This document shows, piece by piece, positions 42,553 through 51,643 of a DNA stretch of 64,000 nucleotides. Source of the stretch: Deltaproteobacteria bacterium. GTDB lineage: Bacteria > Myxococcota_A > UBA9042 > DTJE01. Numbering within the stretch: the stretch's first letter is position 1; each line of letters opens with the position of its first letter. The notes beneath the pieces were generated by a model. The model had not been told where the DNA came from and searched no databases. It saw nothing but the letters and a program-made list of their open reading frames with translations. The translations under genes were made by a program, and so were the position numbers. The stretch covers positions 124,001 through 188,000 of the forward strand of contig JAKPOP010000017.1 in NCBI GenBank assembly GCA_029547805.1, read 5' to 3'.

Positions 42553-43258
42553 AGAGGCGATTCGCTACGAGGACCTCTACCTCGATGGGGAGATGGCCCC
42601 CGAGGAGCGCCTCCGGATGGAGGCCCATCTGGCCGCCTGCCCCTCCTGCCGCATCCAGGTGACGGAGTGGATCCGGTTCCGAACCCTGGTGCGCCAGCGC
42701 CTTGGCGAGGTCCGGGCACCGAGCAGTCTCCGGGAGTCCGTGGTCCATCGCCTGAGGACCCATCGGGCACCCGGCTGGCGGGGGACCCTGGCCCTGGCGG
42801 CCTCCCTGGTCCTGGTGCTGCCCCTGGGGTGGGTCCTGTGGCCCCGACCCGACGACCTGAAGCCCCTGGAGGACCATGCCGTGGCGGCCCATCTGGCGGT
42901 CTCGGGCCCGGAGGTCCAGGGGGACCGGGCCACGGTGGTGTCCTTCCTGCAGGGACGCGTTCCCTTTCCGGTCCGCATCCCCCTGCCGGACCAGCCCGGC
43001 GTCCGGCTGCTGGGGGCCCGGATCGCCCGGGTCGGGACGCGGCCCGCGGTGGTCTATCTCTACGACGCCTCGGGACACCCCCTCAGCGTGACCCAGTATG
43101 CCCCGGACGGGGAGGATCTGCCCCGGTCCGCCCGCATCGGCCAGCGAGACGGGCTCACCGTGGTCACCTACCCCGCGGAAGGGCTGGTCCAGACGGTGGT
43201 CGGAGACCTTCCCGAGTCGACGGTCACCGGCATCGTCCCGGCATCCTGGCGCCCGTGA
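42542..43258 (+). CDS. Zinc-binding anti-sigma factor
   Basis: 238 residues. The cytoplasmic N-terminus has the ZAS motif with H-x3-C-x2-C (HLAACPSC, about residues 32-39), which binds zinc and the sigma factor. One membrane span follows (TLALAASLVLVLPLGWVL, about 83-100) and a periplasmic part of about 140 residues with no recognised domain. The ATG lies within the 3' end of the sigma gene and is preceded by GGGAGGG, so expression is coupled. It likely holds the ECF sigma inactive until an envelope signal. Confidence 0.88.
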   Translation: MTCEEAIRYEDLYLDGEMAPEERLRMEAHLAACPSCRIQVTEWIRFRTLVRQRLGEVRAPSSLRESVVHRLRTHRAPGWRGTLALAASLVLVLPLGWVLWPRPDDLKPLEDHAVAAHLAVSGPEVQGDRATVVSFLQGRVPFPVRIPLPDQPGVRLLGARIARVGTRPAVVYLYDASGHPLSVTQYAPDGEDLPRSARIGQRDGLTVVTYPAEGLVQTVVGDLPESTVTGIVPASWRP

Positions 43259-43298
43259 CCGTCGCGGTCCAGCGGTCCCTCCGGGAATCCGACACCGG

Positions 43299-43329
43299 TT
43301 GACCGGAAATCCCGAAAGGGCGCTACAAT
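43299..43329 (+). promoter_or_regulatory. Candidate promoter of the PhaR-type regulator
   Basis: TTGACC (43299-43304) and TACAAT (43324-43329), both good boxes, but the spacer is 19 bp. Start expected near 43336, 25 bases before ATG 43361. Confidence 0.45.
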
Positions 43330-43360
43330 CCCCCTGCCGTTCCGGAAGGAAAGGGAGGCC

Positions 43361-43948
43361 ATGAAGACCATCCGCCGGTATCCGAATCGGAAACTCTACG
43401 ACACGGAGGCCAGCCGCTACATCACCCTGGAAGAGATTGGAGCCTTCCTCAAGGCCGGCGGGGAGGTCCGGGTGGTGGACTCGAAGACCGGCGAGGACAT
43501 CACCGGAGTGACGATCGCCCAGGTGCTCGTCGGGGAAGAGAAGCGGACCCGGTCCCCGTTCCAGGGGTATCGCCTGGCGACCCTGCTCCAGTCCTCCGGG
43601 GAGTACCTGAAGGAGAAACTGGCCCCGGTGGCCACGATTCGGGAAGAGGCCGAACGGACCGTCCAGCGCCTGATCCAGTCCGAGACCGAGGAGGTCCGCG
43701 AGTTCCTGACGGGGACCAGCCGGGCGATCGAGGACTTCCAGCGCCGGGCGGACGATCGGTTCCAGACCATGCTCGCGGCCATCCGATCCTTTGCGCCGCT
43801 GCGCCGGGACGTCGAGGACCTGCAGCGGCGGGTCGCAGAACTGGAGCGGCGATGCCCCGGGGCCGCCGTGGAGAGCGAAGACCCGGCGCGGGAGTCCCTG
43901 GCCGCGAGGCGGACCCCCGCCCGGCGGCGAGGACGGAAGACTCCTTGA
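43361..43948 (+). CDS. PhaR-type polyhydroxyalkanoate accumulation regulator
   Basis: 195 residues. The first 60 match the PHB/PHA accumulation regulator DNA-binding domain: IRRYPNRKLYDTEASRYITLEEI is almost the family consensus. A second PHB-associated part follows (YRLATLLQSSGEYLKEKLAP), and the C-terminal half is a coiled coil (RRDVEDLQRRVAELERR) with a basic tail (RRTPARRRGRKTP). In PHA producers PhaR represses phasin genes and binds granules. No pha genes lie here, so its target is unknown. The following kinase starts 21 bp later. Confidence 0.85.
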   Translation: MKTIRRYPNRKLYDTEASRYITLEEIGAFLKAGGEVRVVDSKTGEDITGVTIAQVLVGEEKRTRSPFQGYRLATLLQSSGEYLKEKLAPVATIREEAERTVQRLIQSETEEVREFLTGTSRAIEDFQRRADDRFQTMLAAIRSFAPLRRDVEDLQRRVAELERRCPGAAVESEDPARESLAARRTPARRRGRKTP

Positions 43949-43969
43949 GACCATCGTGACGGAGCATCC

Positions 43970-45808
43970 ATGCACGACCCGACCTCCCTGACCGGCCAGA
44001 TCTTCGAGGACCGCTTCCGGGTGGAGGCCGAAGTGGGCCGCGGCAGCATGGCCGTGGTCTTCCGGGCGACCCATCTGGTGACCGAACAGGTGGTGGCCCT
44101 GAAGGTGATGAAGGAACCGATCGGGGGCGACGAACCCAGGTCCCGGCGCTTCCTCCAGGAGATCCGCGCCACGGCGCGCCTGAACCACCCGAACACGGTC
44201 CGGGTGCTGGACGCCGGCCGGTCCTCGGAGGGCTTCCTGTGGCTGGCAATGGAGTACCTGGAGGGGGACTCCCTGCGCCACGTGCTGGATCGAGAGAAAC
44301 GCCTCCCGCCGACTCAGGCCCTGCACATCGGCCGGCAGGTCGCCCGAGCCCTGGCCGAGGCCCACGGGAAACTGCTGGTCCACCGGGACCTGAAACCCGA
44401 GAACATCCTGTTGACCCGCCTGCACGGGGAGGCGGACTTCGTGAAGGTGCTGGACTTCGGGGTGGCGAAGTTCCTGTCGGAACAGCCCGGGGAGGAGCCC
44501 CTGACCCGGGCCGGGGACCTCCTGGGGACCCCTCTCTACCTGGCCCCGGAACAGGCCCTGGAGCGGGCCGTGGACGGTCGGGCCGACCTCTATTCCCTGG
44601 GATGCATGCTCGTGGAGATGATCACCGGAGATCCGCCGTTTCGGGCATCGACCCCCGTGGCCATCGTGATGCGCCACATCCATGACCCGGCCCCCAGGCT
44701 CTCCCACCGCGTGGGAAACGTCCCCAAGGACCTGGATGACCTGGTGGCGGGAATGCTGGAAAAAGACCCGAACCAACGCCCCCAGACGATGCAGAAGTGG
44801 CTGGAGGCCGCCGATCGCCTCGCCCCGTTGCCGGATCGCGTCCTGCCCCTGCTGCCGGCCACCGGGCCATCGGAACCGGTTCCCGAGGCGGCCACGGTGC
44901 TGCTGGAGATCCCGCGGGAGGTCCGGACCGCGACTCCCCCTCCCCAGGGGCCAGGCCCGGCGACACCAATTCCCCAGGTTCCCGTGGCCCCCCGGCCCCA
45001 GGCAACCCGGAACCAGACGGAAGAGGACATCGTCTTCCTGTCCGATGGCCCTCCCGAGACCCTGCTGCTGCCGAAGGAGGAGGCCATCGGGTCGATCCCC
45101 GCGGCGGCCCCGGGACCCGCCAGGCCTCCCGGCCCCTTGGCGACGGCGGGTGGTCCGACGCCGAGTTCCGGGGCCTCGAGGGCCGTCCGGGTGGCCGTTG
45201 GACTGGTCGTCCTGGCGGGAGCCGGGGCAGCCGGGTGGTGGTTTGTGGGGTCCCGGACCCCGTCCGGCGTGGCCCCGGAATCCACCGGGACCGTTCCGGC
45301 GGTCGTCTCGCGGTCGCCGGGCGACCCGGAGCCGCCCCGACCGGAGCCAGTCGCCGAGCCCTCCCCGGCCCCGGACGGCGCCATCCCGTCGACCACGGCG
45401 CCTGCCGCCCCTGCGGCGCCTGCCGTTTCGAGCCCCGCGCCGACAGCGGCGGCATCCCCCGCCGCCGAACCCCTGGAGGTCAGCCTCCTGACCGACCCAC
45501 CGGGAGCAGAGGTCCTGCTCGATGGCACGCCCCGGGGCCGGACCCCGTACCGTCTGACGATCCGCCCGACGGACCCGCTGCTGCGCCTGACCTTGAAGGC
45601 CCCCGGCTATCGGGACCTGACCGTGACCCTGCTGCCCCAGGACCTGGCCTCCTCCGGGAGGCGCGACCTCACATGGCAGTTGCAGAAGGGAACCAGCGCC
45701 CCGGCGCCCGCGGCAAGAACCCCCGGGGTCAGACGCAAGCCGGGACCGGAGCCCGGACCGACCCCGGCCCGGCCCACGAAGAAACCCGCGGTGAACTGGG
45801 ATGAATGA
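43970..45808 (+). CDS. Ser/Thr protein kinase with extracytoplasmic PEGA domain
   Basis: 612 residues. Kinase domain: GRGSMAVVF (23-31), Lys45 (ALKVM), HRD at 138-140 (HRDLKPEN), DFG Asp162 and APEQ, all intact. A Pro/Ala-rich stretch of 120 residues leads to one membrane span near 405-425 (VAVGLVVLAGAGAAGWWFV). The outer part is Pro/Ala-rich and ends in a PEGA domain at about 502-555 (VSLLTDPPGAEVLLDG...RLTLKAPGYRDL), a surface-anchoring fold. It overlaps the next gene by a few bases. A link to the downstream envelope and Pel genes is possible but not shown. Confidence 0.93.
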   Translation: MHDPTSLTGQIFEDRFRVEAEVGRGSMAVVFRATHLVTEQVVALKVMKEPIGGDEPRSRRFLQEIRATARLNHPNTVRVLDAGRSSEGFLWLAMEYLEGDSLRHVLDREKRLPPTQALHIGRQVARALAEAHGKLLVHRDLKPENILLTRLHGEADFVKVLDFGVAKFLSEQPGEEPLTRAGDLLGTPLYLAPEQALERAVDGRADLYSLGCMLVEMITGDPPFRASTPVAIVMRHIHDPAPRLSHRVGNVPKDLDDLVAGMLEKDPNQRPQTMQKWLEAADRLAPLPDRVLPLLPATGPSEPVPEAATVLLEIPREVRTATPPPQGPGPATPIPQVPVAPRPQATRNQTEEDIVFLSDGPPETLLLPKEEAIGSIPAAAPGPARPPGPLATAGGPTPSSGASRAVRVAVGLVVLAGAGAAGWWFVGSRTPSGVAPESTGTVPAVVSRSPGDPEPPRPEPVAEPSPAPDGAIPSTTAPAAPAAPAVSSPAPTAAASPAAEPLEVSLLTDPPGAEVLLDGTPRGRTPYRLTIRPTDPLLRLTLKAPGYRDLTVTLLPQDLASSGRRDLTWQLQKGTSAPAPAARTPGVRRKPGPEPGPTPARPTKKPAVNWDE

Positions 45809-45818
45809 GGGGGCCACG

Positions 45819-46943
45819 ATGAGAGCGTCCTCCTGGATGGTGCTTGCCGGCCTGGTGATGGCCCCGCTCGTCTCCCGGGCCCAGAGCCCCGAGGAACTGG
45901 AGGCCTTCACCTATTTCAAGGAAGGACGCGCGGCCATGGAGGCGGGGGACTGCGTGAAGGCCCTGGAGTGGTTCGATCGGGCACAGGCCGTCTTCCCGGC
46001 CCCCCAGATCCTGCTCCGGAAGGCCGAGTGCCTGGACCGCCTGGGCCGGCTTGGGGAGGCCCTGGCCGTCTACCAGTCCATCCCCCGGGACGACCCCAAG
46101 ATGCAGGCGCGGGTCCAGAAGGCCATCGATTCCTTGAAGGCCCGCCAGGCCAACCCTGTCGAGGTGCTGCTGGAGGCCGATGCCCCGGGGGCCGAGGTGA
46201 CGGTGGACCAGGTGGCGACCTACCGTCTCCCGGCGACCTTGCGCCTGACACCTGGCCTCCATCGCCTGGAGTTCCAGGCCCCGGGCCATCGAAGTCGTGT
46301 GGAGGACCATGCGGTGCCCCCCAAGGGCCCCCACCGGGTCGCGGTGTCCCTGGAACGCCTGATGGGCCAGGTGGTCATCACGACGGACCAGGACTCCTTC
46401 GAGGAGACCATCGTCCGCCTGGACGACCGCGAGTTCGCGCCGGAGGGGGTGCCCGGAACGTCGAACCGGACCGCTCCCATCGAGGTCGGTGCCGGGCGCC
46501 GGAAGATCCTGTGCGTGAAGCCGGGACACGCCCCGTTTGCGACGATGTTCGAGGTCGCGCCTGGACAGGTGCTCGAGGTCTCCTGTCGACTGGGTTCGCC
46601 CCTCGAGGTCACCCGGGCCCCGGAACCGGCCAGACCCTCCGTCGGGAAATGGGTCACCTTCGGCCTGGGATCGGCGGCGCTGCTGGCCGGGGCCGGGTTG
46701 TCGGGGTGGTATTTCGGCATGAAGGGCAGCGGCAAGGTGGCCCAGGGCTCCGACTACCACGAGGGATGGTACGGCGTCGGGCTGATGGCCGCCGGGGCCG
46801 GAGCGGTCATCGCAGCCTTCACGGCCTTCCCGTCCCGTCCGGCCCCTGATCCCTCCACGAGTCTCTCCCTCCCCCGGGCCATCCCCTCGGTGACCCCCAT
46901 CCCGGGCGGCGCCGCGGCCTCCGTGGCCTTCTCCTTCCGCTGA
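45819..46943 (+). CDS. Secreted TPR and PEGA protein with C-terminal membrane anchor
   Basis: 374 residues. A signal peptide (WMVLAGLVMAPLVSRAQ), TPR-like helices (AFTYFKEGRAAMEAGDCVKALEWFDRA, then AECLDRLGRLGEALAVY), PEGA-like beta segments (VEVLLEADAPGAEVTVD; LRLTPGLHRLEFQAPGHR) and two hydrophobic spans near 285-305 and 320-340. The ATG at 45819 has GAGGGGG upstream; the earlier ATG at 45801 overlaps the kinase stop. Such proteins often sit in the same locus as kinase-PEGA proteins in Myxococcota. Role unknown; probably cotranscribed with the kinase. Confidence 0.75.
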   Translation: MRASSWMVLAGLVMAPLVSRAQSPEELEAFTYFKEGRAAMEAGDCVKALEWFDRAQAVFPAPQILLRKAECLDRLGRLGEALAVYQSIPRDDPKMQARVQKAIDSLKARQANPVEVLLEADAPGAEVTVDQVATYRLPATLRLTPGLHRLEFQAPGHRSRVEDHAVPPKGPHRVAVSLERLMGQVVITTDQDSFEETIVRLDDREFAPEGVPGTSNRTAPIEVGAGRRKILCVKPGHAPFATMFEVAPGQVLEVSCRLGSPLEVTRAPEPARPSVGKWVTFGLGSAALLAGAGLSGWYFGMKGSGKVAQGSDYHEGWYGVGLMAAGAGAVIAAFTAFPSRPAPDPSTSLSLPRAIPSVTPIPGGAAASVAFSFR

Positions 46944-47026
46944 TCGACGAGCCTGGTTTTCACTCTGCAGGCGATCCGTGATACGGTTGTGCCTGACTCG
47001 ATGGCCACCGCAAGCAGGAGGATGGG

Positions 47027-48088
47027 ATGAGACGCACCTCTCGGATGCTGTTCCTGGGAATCCTGGCGTGTTCGACCGTGGCCCAGGCCCTGGAGAAGGA
47101 ATACGTGGCCCCGCCGGCGTCTCCGGCCGACGACCAGCCTGGATGGCACGGGTCCCTCCGGGTCGGTGCCAACGTGAACTTCACCAACAACCGCAAGGTC
47201 GTGGGTCAACAGGAGGGCAACCAGTTCCAGATCGGCGGGGCCTTCGACGGGGACATCGGATACCTGCTGGGGGAGCATGACTGGCGCAACTCCCTGAGCC
47301 TGCTGGAGACCTTCTCCTATGGTCCGCCGGTCCGGGCCCTGATGAAGACCGCCGACACGCTGCGCTTCGAGACGGCCTACTACTACCACCCGGTGAAGGC
47401 CCCCTGGGTCGGCCCCTTCGTCCGGGCCGGAGTCCTGACGGCCATCTTCGAAGGGGCCGACTACCGGGCGACCCCGACGCTCTATGAGATCCAGAACGAG
47501 ACGGACCCGGACACCGGCAATCCGCGCCAGGAGACCGGCAAGCGCTTCCGCCTCTCGGAGTCCTTCCTGCCCACCACGCTGCGGGAGTCGGCGGGCATCT
47601 TCCTGAACCCCTACCGGAAGGATTATCTGGACATCCTGATCCTGGTCGGTGGCGGATCGACCCAGGTCTTCGCCGACGGCCAGTATGCCCTGAAGGACGA
47701 TGCCACCACGGCGGACCGGATCGAGGTGATTCGCCTGTCGTCCTACGTCCAGGCCGGCCTGGAGGCAGGAATGGCCCTCAGCGGGACCGCCTACAGTGGG
47801 AAGGTCAAGTACCGGGCCTACGGAGACGTCCTGGTGCCGTTCTACCGCAGCGACAAGGCCGCGGGGGACAAGCGGAACCTCGGAGACCTGACCAACGTGG
47901 AACTGGGGGCGATGCTCTCCTTCAAGCTGGTCGAGTGGGCCTCCCTGGACTACATCCTGAAGGCCCTCCGGCAGCCCCAGCTGGTCCAGGACTGGCAGGT
48001 CCAGAACATGCTGCTGCTGACCTTCGGCTACTCCTACAGCCGCAGGCAGATCCCGCCCCCACCGCCGCCGGCCGCACCGGCCCCGTGA
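47027..48088 (+). CDS. Putative outer-membrane beta-barrel protein
   Basis: 353 residues with signal peptide (MLFLGILACSTVAQA) and alternating aromatic and polar strands (WHGSLRVGANVNFTNNRK, NVELGAMLSFKLVEWASLDYILKAL, NMLLLTFGYSYSRRQ) typical of a small barrel; a DUF3078-like fold is likely. The tail is a run of Pro and Ala (PPPPPPAAPAP). ATG 47027 has AGGAGG upstream; another ATG at 47022 runs into a stop at once. Located upstream of a second barrel-like gene and the Pel operon. Function unknown. Confidence 0.65.
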   Translation: MRRTSRMLFLGILACSTVAQALEKEYVAPPASPADDQPGWHGSLRVGANVNFTNNRKVVGQQEGNQFQIGGAFDGDIGYLLGEHDWRNSLSLLETFSYGPPVRALMKTADTLRFETAYYYHPVKAPWVGPFVRAGVLTAIFEGADYRATPTLYEIQNETDPDTGNPRQETGKRFRLSESFLPTTLRESAGIFLNPYRKDYLDILILVGGGSTQVFADGQYALKDDATTADRIEVIRLSSYVQAGLEAGMALSGTAYSGKVKYRAYGDVLVPFYRSDKAAGDKRNLGDLTNVELGAMLSFKLVEWASLDYILKALRQPQLVQDWQVQNMLLLTFGYSYSRRQIPPPPPPAAPAP

Positions 48089-48161
48089 GGGGCCCCTGGG
48101 CAGGAGGGCCCCGATTCTCCTAGAATGGTCGCGTCTCAAACCTCCAGCGGGAGGGACTCCC

Positions 48162-49322
48162 ATGAGACGGTGGTGGGTCCTGGTGGTGTTGCTGGCGTGT
48201 CCGGCGGGCGTCCTGGCGAAGCACAAGCCCTTCGACGGGGCCGAGATGCTCACGGGCCGCAGCCTGAAGCCGGCCGTGGAGACCCGGCGATTCCGGGTCG
48301 GCCTGGACATCGGGGTGTCGCCCATGGCGGCAGCCCTGGGAACGGTGAAGAAGGAACTGGAGCAGCAGGCCACCGAGAAGGCCTGCGCCGCGGGCGTCCC
48401 GAACTGCGAGGAGGCGGTTCAGCAGGGATTCGATGCCCTGGCGAAGGTCCCTGACGCCACCTGGGACCAGATGGAGGCGGCCGCCTCCCTCACAAAGGAC
48501 CAGGTGGTCCAGAAGTTGCGGGAGGCCGGTGTCACGGACCCGAACGTCCTGGACACGGTCGCCTCCTACGTGTCGAAATCGACCCCCGAGGAACGGCGCC
48601 AGGCGGTCCAGGCGGCCCGCATCGCCGCGAGGGCCGACGACGCCGTGAACCTGCTCATGGAGCCCTTCGCGTCGCTGAACACCCGTTACGTCGAGGTCGG
48701 TCTCTCGTTCCCCTTCACCGTGAGAGTCGGCGATGGGGCAACGGATGCAGACTTCGGCAACATGACGGTGGACCTCCGGTCCGGGGGCGCCTGGTCCCTA
48801 CAGGGGCTGGCGCTGGGGGTCACCGGAGGCCTCACGGGCTACCTCCCGACAGGCACCCGAGCCGCCGACCGTTCCGCCCGGGCGGACCTCTTCCAGGCCC
48901 CGAAGGTGCTGCACCAGTACCTGACCCTGGCCCCCTACCTGGTGGTGGGCCTCGACGTCGGGGGATGGATCGCGGTGATGGCACACCTGGAGTACCTGGC
49001 CGGAATCGGAGTCCGGGATCATCCCGTCCACGCCTCGACCCACGTGCTCAAGTACGGCCTGGGCACCGTGGTGCTTCCCCGGATCTTCATCAACATCCTG
49101 GCGGAACTGAACGGCATGGTCTCCCTCAAGAACGCCGAGGCCTTCGACGTCCTCTCGGTCACCGGCGGCCTCCAGTTCCACATCGCCTTCTTCCGTCTGG
49201 CCCTCGCGGTCAACGCGCCGATCTGGAGCGGAAGCCGCCCGGACACCACCACCCTGGGAGGAGTCCCCGTGGGGCGCCTCTCCACCCTCTCGGTGATCGC
49301 CCGGGCCGCCTTCCGGTTCTGA
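48162..49322 (+). CDS. Putative outer-membrane protein
   Basis: 386 residues with a signal peptide (WVLVVLLACPAGVLA). Residues 50-170 are helical and charged (VKKELEQQATEKACAAGVPNCEEAV), the rest is rich in beta strands (RYVEVGLSFPFTVRVG, LTLAPYLVVGLDVGGWIAVM, FHIAFFRLALAVNAPIW) ending in a Phe (AFRF), as in outer-membrane barrels. Two Cys may form a disulfide. I do not recognise the family. It precedes the BcsB-like gene by 119 bp and could be an outer-membrane partner of the Pel system, which otherwise lacks PelB and PelC. Confidence 0.6.
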   Translation: MRRWWVLVVLLACPAGVLAKHKPFDGAEMLTGRSLKPAVETRRFRVGLDIGVSPMAAALGTVKKELEQQATEKACAAGVPNCEEAVQQGFDALAKVPDATWDQMEAAASLTKDQVVQKLREAGVTDPNVLDTVASYVSKSTPEERRQAVQAARIAARADDAVNLLMEPFASLNTRYVEVGLSFPFTVRVGDGATDADFGNMTVDLRSGGAWSLQGLALGVTGGLTGYLPTGTRAADRSARADLFQAPKVLHQYLTLAPYLVVGLDVGGWIAVMAHLEYLAGIGVRDHPVHASTHVLKYGLGTVVLPRIFINILAELNGMVSLKNAEAFDVLSVTGGLQFHIAFFRLALAVNAPIWSGSRPDTTTLGGVPVGRLSTLSVIARAAFRF

Positions 49323-49381
49323 GGACCCGATCCCGGTCTGTTCCAGGAACCATGCAGGCATCGCAGGGGTTGGAAGACGCT

Positions 49382-49410
49382 TGTCCAAAGGCAGGAATGC
49401 TGTTAGCCTT
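49382..49410 (+). promoter_or_regulatory. Candidate promoter of the Pel-type operon
   Basis: TTGTCC (49382-49387), 17 bp, TAGCCT (49405-49410), with TGT before the -10 (extended -10). Moderate match. Start expected near 49417, 25 bases before ATG 49442. Confidence 0.4.
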
Positions 49411-49441
49411 CCATCGTTCCTCGCAGAGGGTGGGACCGACC

Positions 49442-51613
49442 ATGACCAGATCCTCCTTCCTGATCGGGCTCCAGGGCCTCGCGGTCCTGGCGGTGCTGGC
49501 CGCAAGCCCCGACATCGCGGCCCGAACGGTCTCGATCGACTTCATGCAGGGACAGAACGCCACGGTGAAGGGGGTCTACATCACCAAGGAGTTCTGGTTC
49601 GAGTTGTCGGAGGACTGGGAGTTCCCGCAGCCGGCGGCCCTGGAACTCCGGTTCTCCCATACCCCCATCCTGGTCCGACAGTTGTCCACCCTGAGCGTGC
49701 TGGTGAACGGCAGCGCCGTGGACAGCATCTACCTGGACAACACGAATCTGCGGAACGCGGTGCTGAACCTGCCGATCCCGGGGCGCTTCCTGAAGGGTGG
49801 CATGAACGTGCTGACCCTCGTGATCAAGATGCGGTCCGAACTGAAGGACCTCTGCGATGACGTGCACAACCCGGCCCTGTGGACCCTGCTGGAGCGGGAG
49901 TCCCGGCTCGTGGTGAACTACAACGAGAAGGAGATCCGTCCCGACCTCCAGGGCTTTCCCCAGGACTACGCGAATCCCGACCTGCTCTACACCGAGGAGA
50001 AGGAGCGGGTCCACGCGGTGGTGCTCACGTCCCCGTCTCCTTCCCAGGCGGAGATGGACCTGATCGGGGCGCTGGCCGTGGCCCTCGGGCAGGGAATCGG
50101 GGTGGGCAGCGGCGAGTTCCGGGTGGTGCCCATCGACCAGGCGGACCCGGCCGACGTCCGGTCCAGGCAGGTGATCATTGCCGGCGGACCCGAGGTCGTG
50201 AAGCGAGCCACCGGGGCCCCGTGGAAGGTCCCTGCCCCCCTCGGAGAACTGGCCCAGGAGCCTGGGGGCGTGCTCATGGAGTTCGCCTCCCCGCTGAATC
50301 CCTTCCGGCGGCTGCTGGTGGCCACCGGACGGGACGACGCCGCCCTCCAGTTGCTGTCGTCGCACCTGCGGACCCCCGCCAGCCTCGCGGCCCTGAAGGG
50401 TCCCGCCGCGGTCTTCGACAAGGCCCCCTACTTCGAGACCGCCCCCATCGCGGAGGAGGAGGCGGCCTTCCTGGTCCGCCTGAAAGACCTCAAGATGTCG
50501 GACCTGCTGGCCCGGGGCAAGTTCTACCACTCGATCTCCTTCACGCTGCCCAACCCCTTCGTCGGCAAGGTGAAGGACGGCGCCTTCCTGCGCCTGAGCA
50601 TGAGCCACAGCGAGGTCCTGCTTCCCCAGTCCTCGTCTCTGCTCCTGCGGGTCAACGGGGAGCCGGTCCGGAGCCTTCGCCTGAGCCGAGAGACGGCCGC
50701 CCGGAACACCTGGGACATCAAGATCCCCATCGAGTACCTGAATACCCGCTTCCTGACCTTTGAACTGGAGTTGTTCCTGGACATCGGGGATCCCGATTGC
50801 TACTACAACCACCCGGAAATGGCCTGGTTTTCCCTGCACAACGACACGTTGCTCTACCTGCCGGTGGACAGCGCCAGCGGCGAGACCCTGGCCAACTACC
50901 CCTACATGCTGCTCCGGTGGAACCGCTTCGACCGGCTGGCCATGGTGCTGGCCGGGTCGCCGACCCCGGGCATCCTGACGGCGGCCTTCAACGTGGTGGC
51001 CTACCTGAGCCAGAGCCTCCGGTCCCCGAACTTCGTGGACCTCTTCTTCGGCCCCTTCCAGTCCCTCTCCCCGGAGCAACGGGCCCAGTGGAACCTGATC
51101 CTGGTCGGTCCCATCAGCCAGTTGCAAGGGCAGCCGGAACTCTCGTCCCTGCTTCCGCCCGAGATGGTGAACCGGGAACCCCTGGGACGGGAGGACCTCT
51201 GGAAGACCGCCGGCTTCCTCTCCCTGGTCCGTCGTCCCGAGGGCCAGCGCGTGCTGGCGGTCACCGGAACGGGCGACCGGGAACTGCTGCGGGCCTCGAC
51301 CCACCTCTATCAGTCCGGCAAGGTGGAGTGGGTCCGGGGGACCCTCGCGGCGGTGCTGGACCCCGATGAACTGAAGGTGCTCCTCCCTCCGCCGGAACAG
51401 GACGCGGTCCAGCGTTTCGACCCGGCCAAGGTTCGCTTCGAGGACCGGGAGGGGAAACTGGTCCCGGTGCTGGAGGTGCCTCAGCCGGCCTCGGTGGCCC
51501 CACGATACAACATGGCCTATCTGGTCTTTTTCGTGCTGACCCCGGTCCTCATCCTGCTGATCATCCTGCGCCTCCGGGCCTTGTCGAAAGAAGGCAAGGA
51601 AGGCAAGGCCTGA
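49442..51613 (+). CDS. BcsB-family periplasmic polysaccharide-synthesis protein
   Basis: 723 residues, signal peptide (LAVLAVLAASPDIAA) and one C-terminal membrane span (YLVFFVLTPVLILLIILRL). In between are the jelly-roll and flavodoxin-like domains of BcsB, the periplasmic partner of cellulose synthase: LELRFSHTPILVRQLSTLSVLVNGSAV (strands of a carbohydrate-binding domain) and LTFELELFLDIGDPDCYYNHPEMAWFSL with the C-x-H element. No BcsA is in the window; it is followed by DUF2194, PelD, PelE, PelF and PelG. Probably it guides the Pel-like polymer through the periplasm. Confidence 0.85.
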   Translation: MTRSSFLIGLQGLAVLAVLAASPDIAARTVSIDFMQGQNATVKGVYITKEFWFELSEDWEFPQPAALELRFSHTPILVRQLSTLSVLVNGSAVDSIYLDNTNLRNAVLNLPIPGRFLKGGMNVLTLVIKMRSELKDLCDDVHNPALWTLLERESRLVVNYNEKEIRPDLQGFPQDYANPDLLYTEEKERVHAVVLTSPSPSQAEMDLIGALAVALGQGIGVGSGEFRVVPIDQADPADVRSRQVIIAGGPEVVKRATGAPWKVPAPLGELAQEPGGVLMEFASPLNPFRRLLVATGRDDAALQLLSSHLRTPASLAALKGPAAVFDKAPYFETAPIAEEEAAFLVRLKDLKMSDLLARGKFYHSISFTLPNPFVGKVKDGAFLRLSMSHSEVLLPQSSSLLLRVNGEPVRSLRLSRETAARNTWDIKIPIEYLNTRFLTFELELFLDIGDPDCYYNHPEMAWFSLHNDTLLYLPVDSASGETLANYPYMLLRWNRFDRLAMVLAGSPTPGILTAAFNVVAYLSQSLRSPNFVDLFFGPFQSLSPEQRAQWNLILVGPISQLQGQPELSSLLPPEMVNREPLGREDLWKTAGFLSLVRRPEGQRVLAVTGTGDRELLRASTHLYQSGKVEWVRGTLAAVLDPDELKVLLPPPEQDAVQRFDPAKVRFEDREGKLVPVLEVPQPASVAPRYNMAYLVFFVLTPVLILLIILRLRALSKEGKEGKA

Positions 51614-51643
51614 CCCGGATCAGGACCGACGGGAGGAGGGCTC

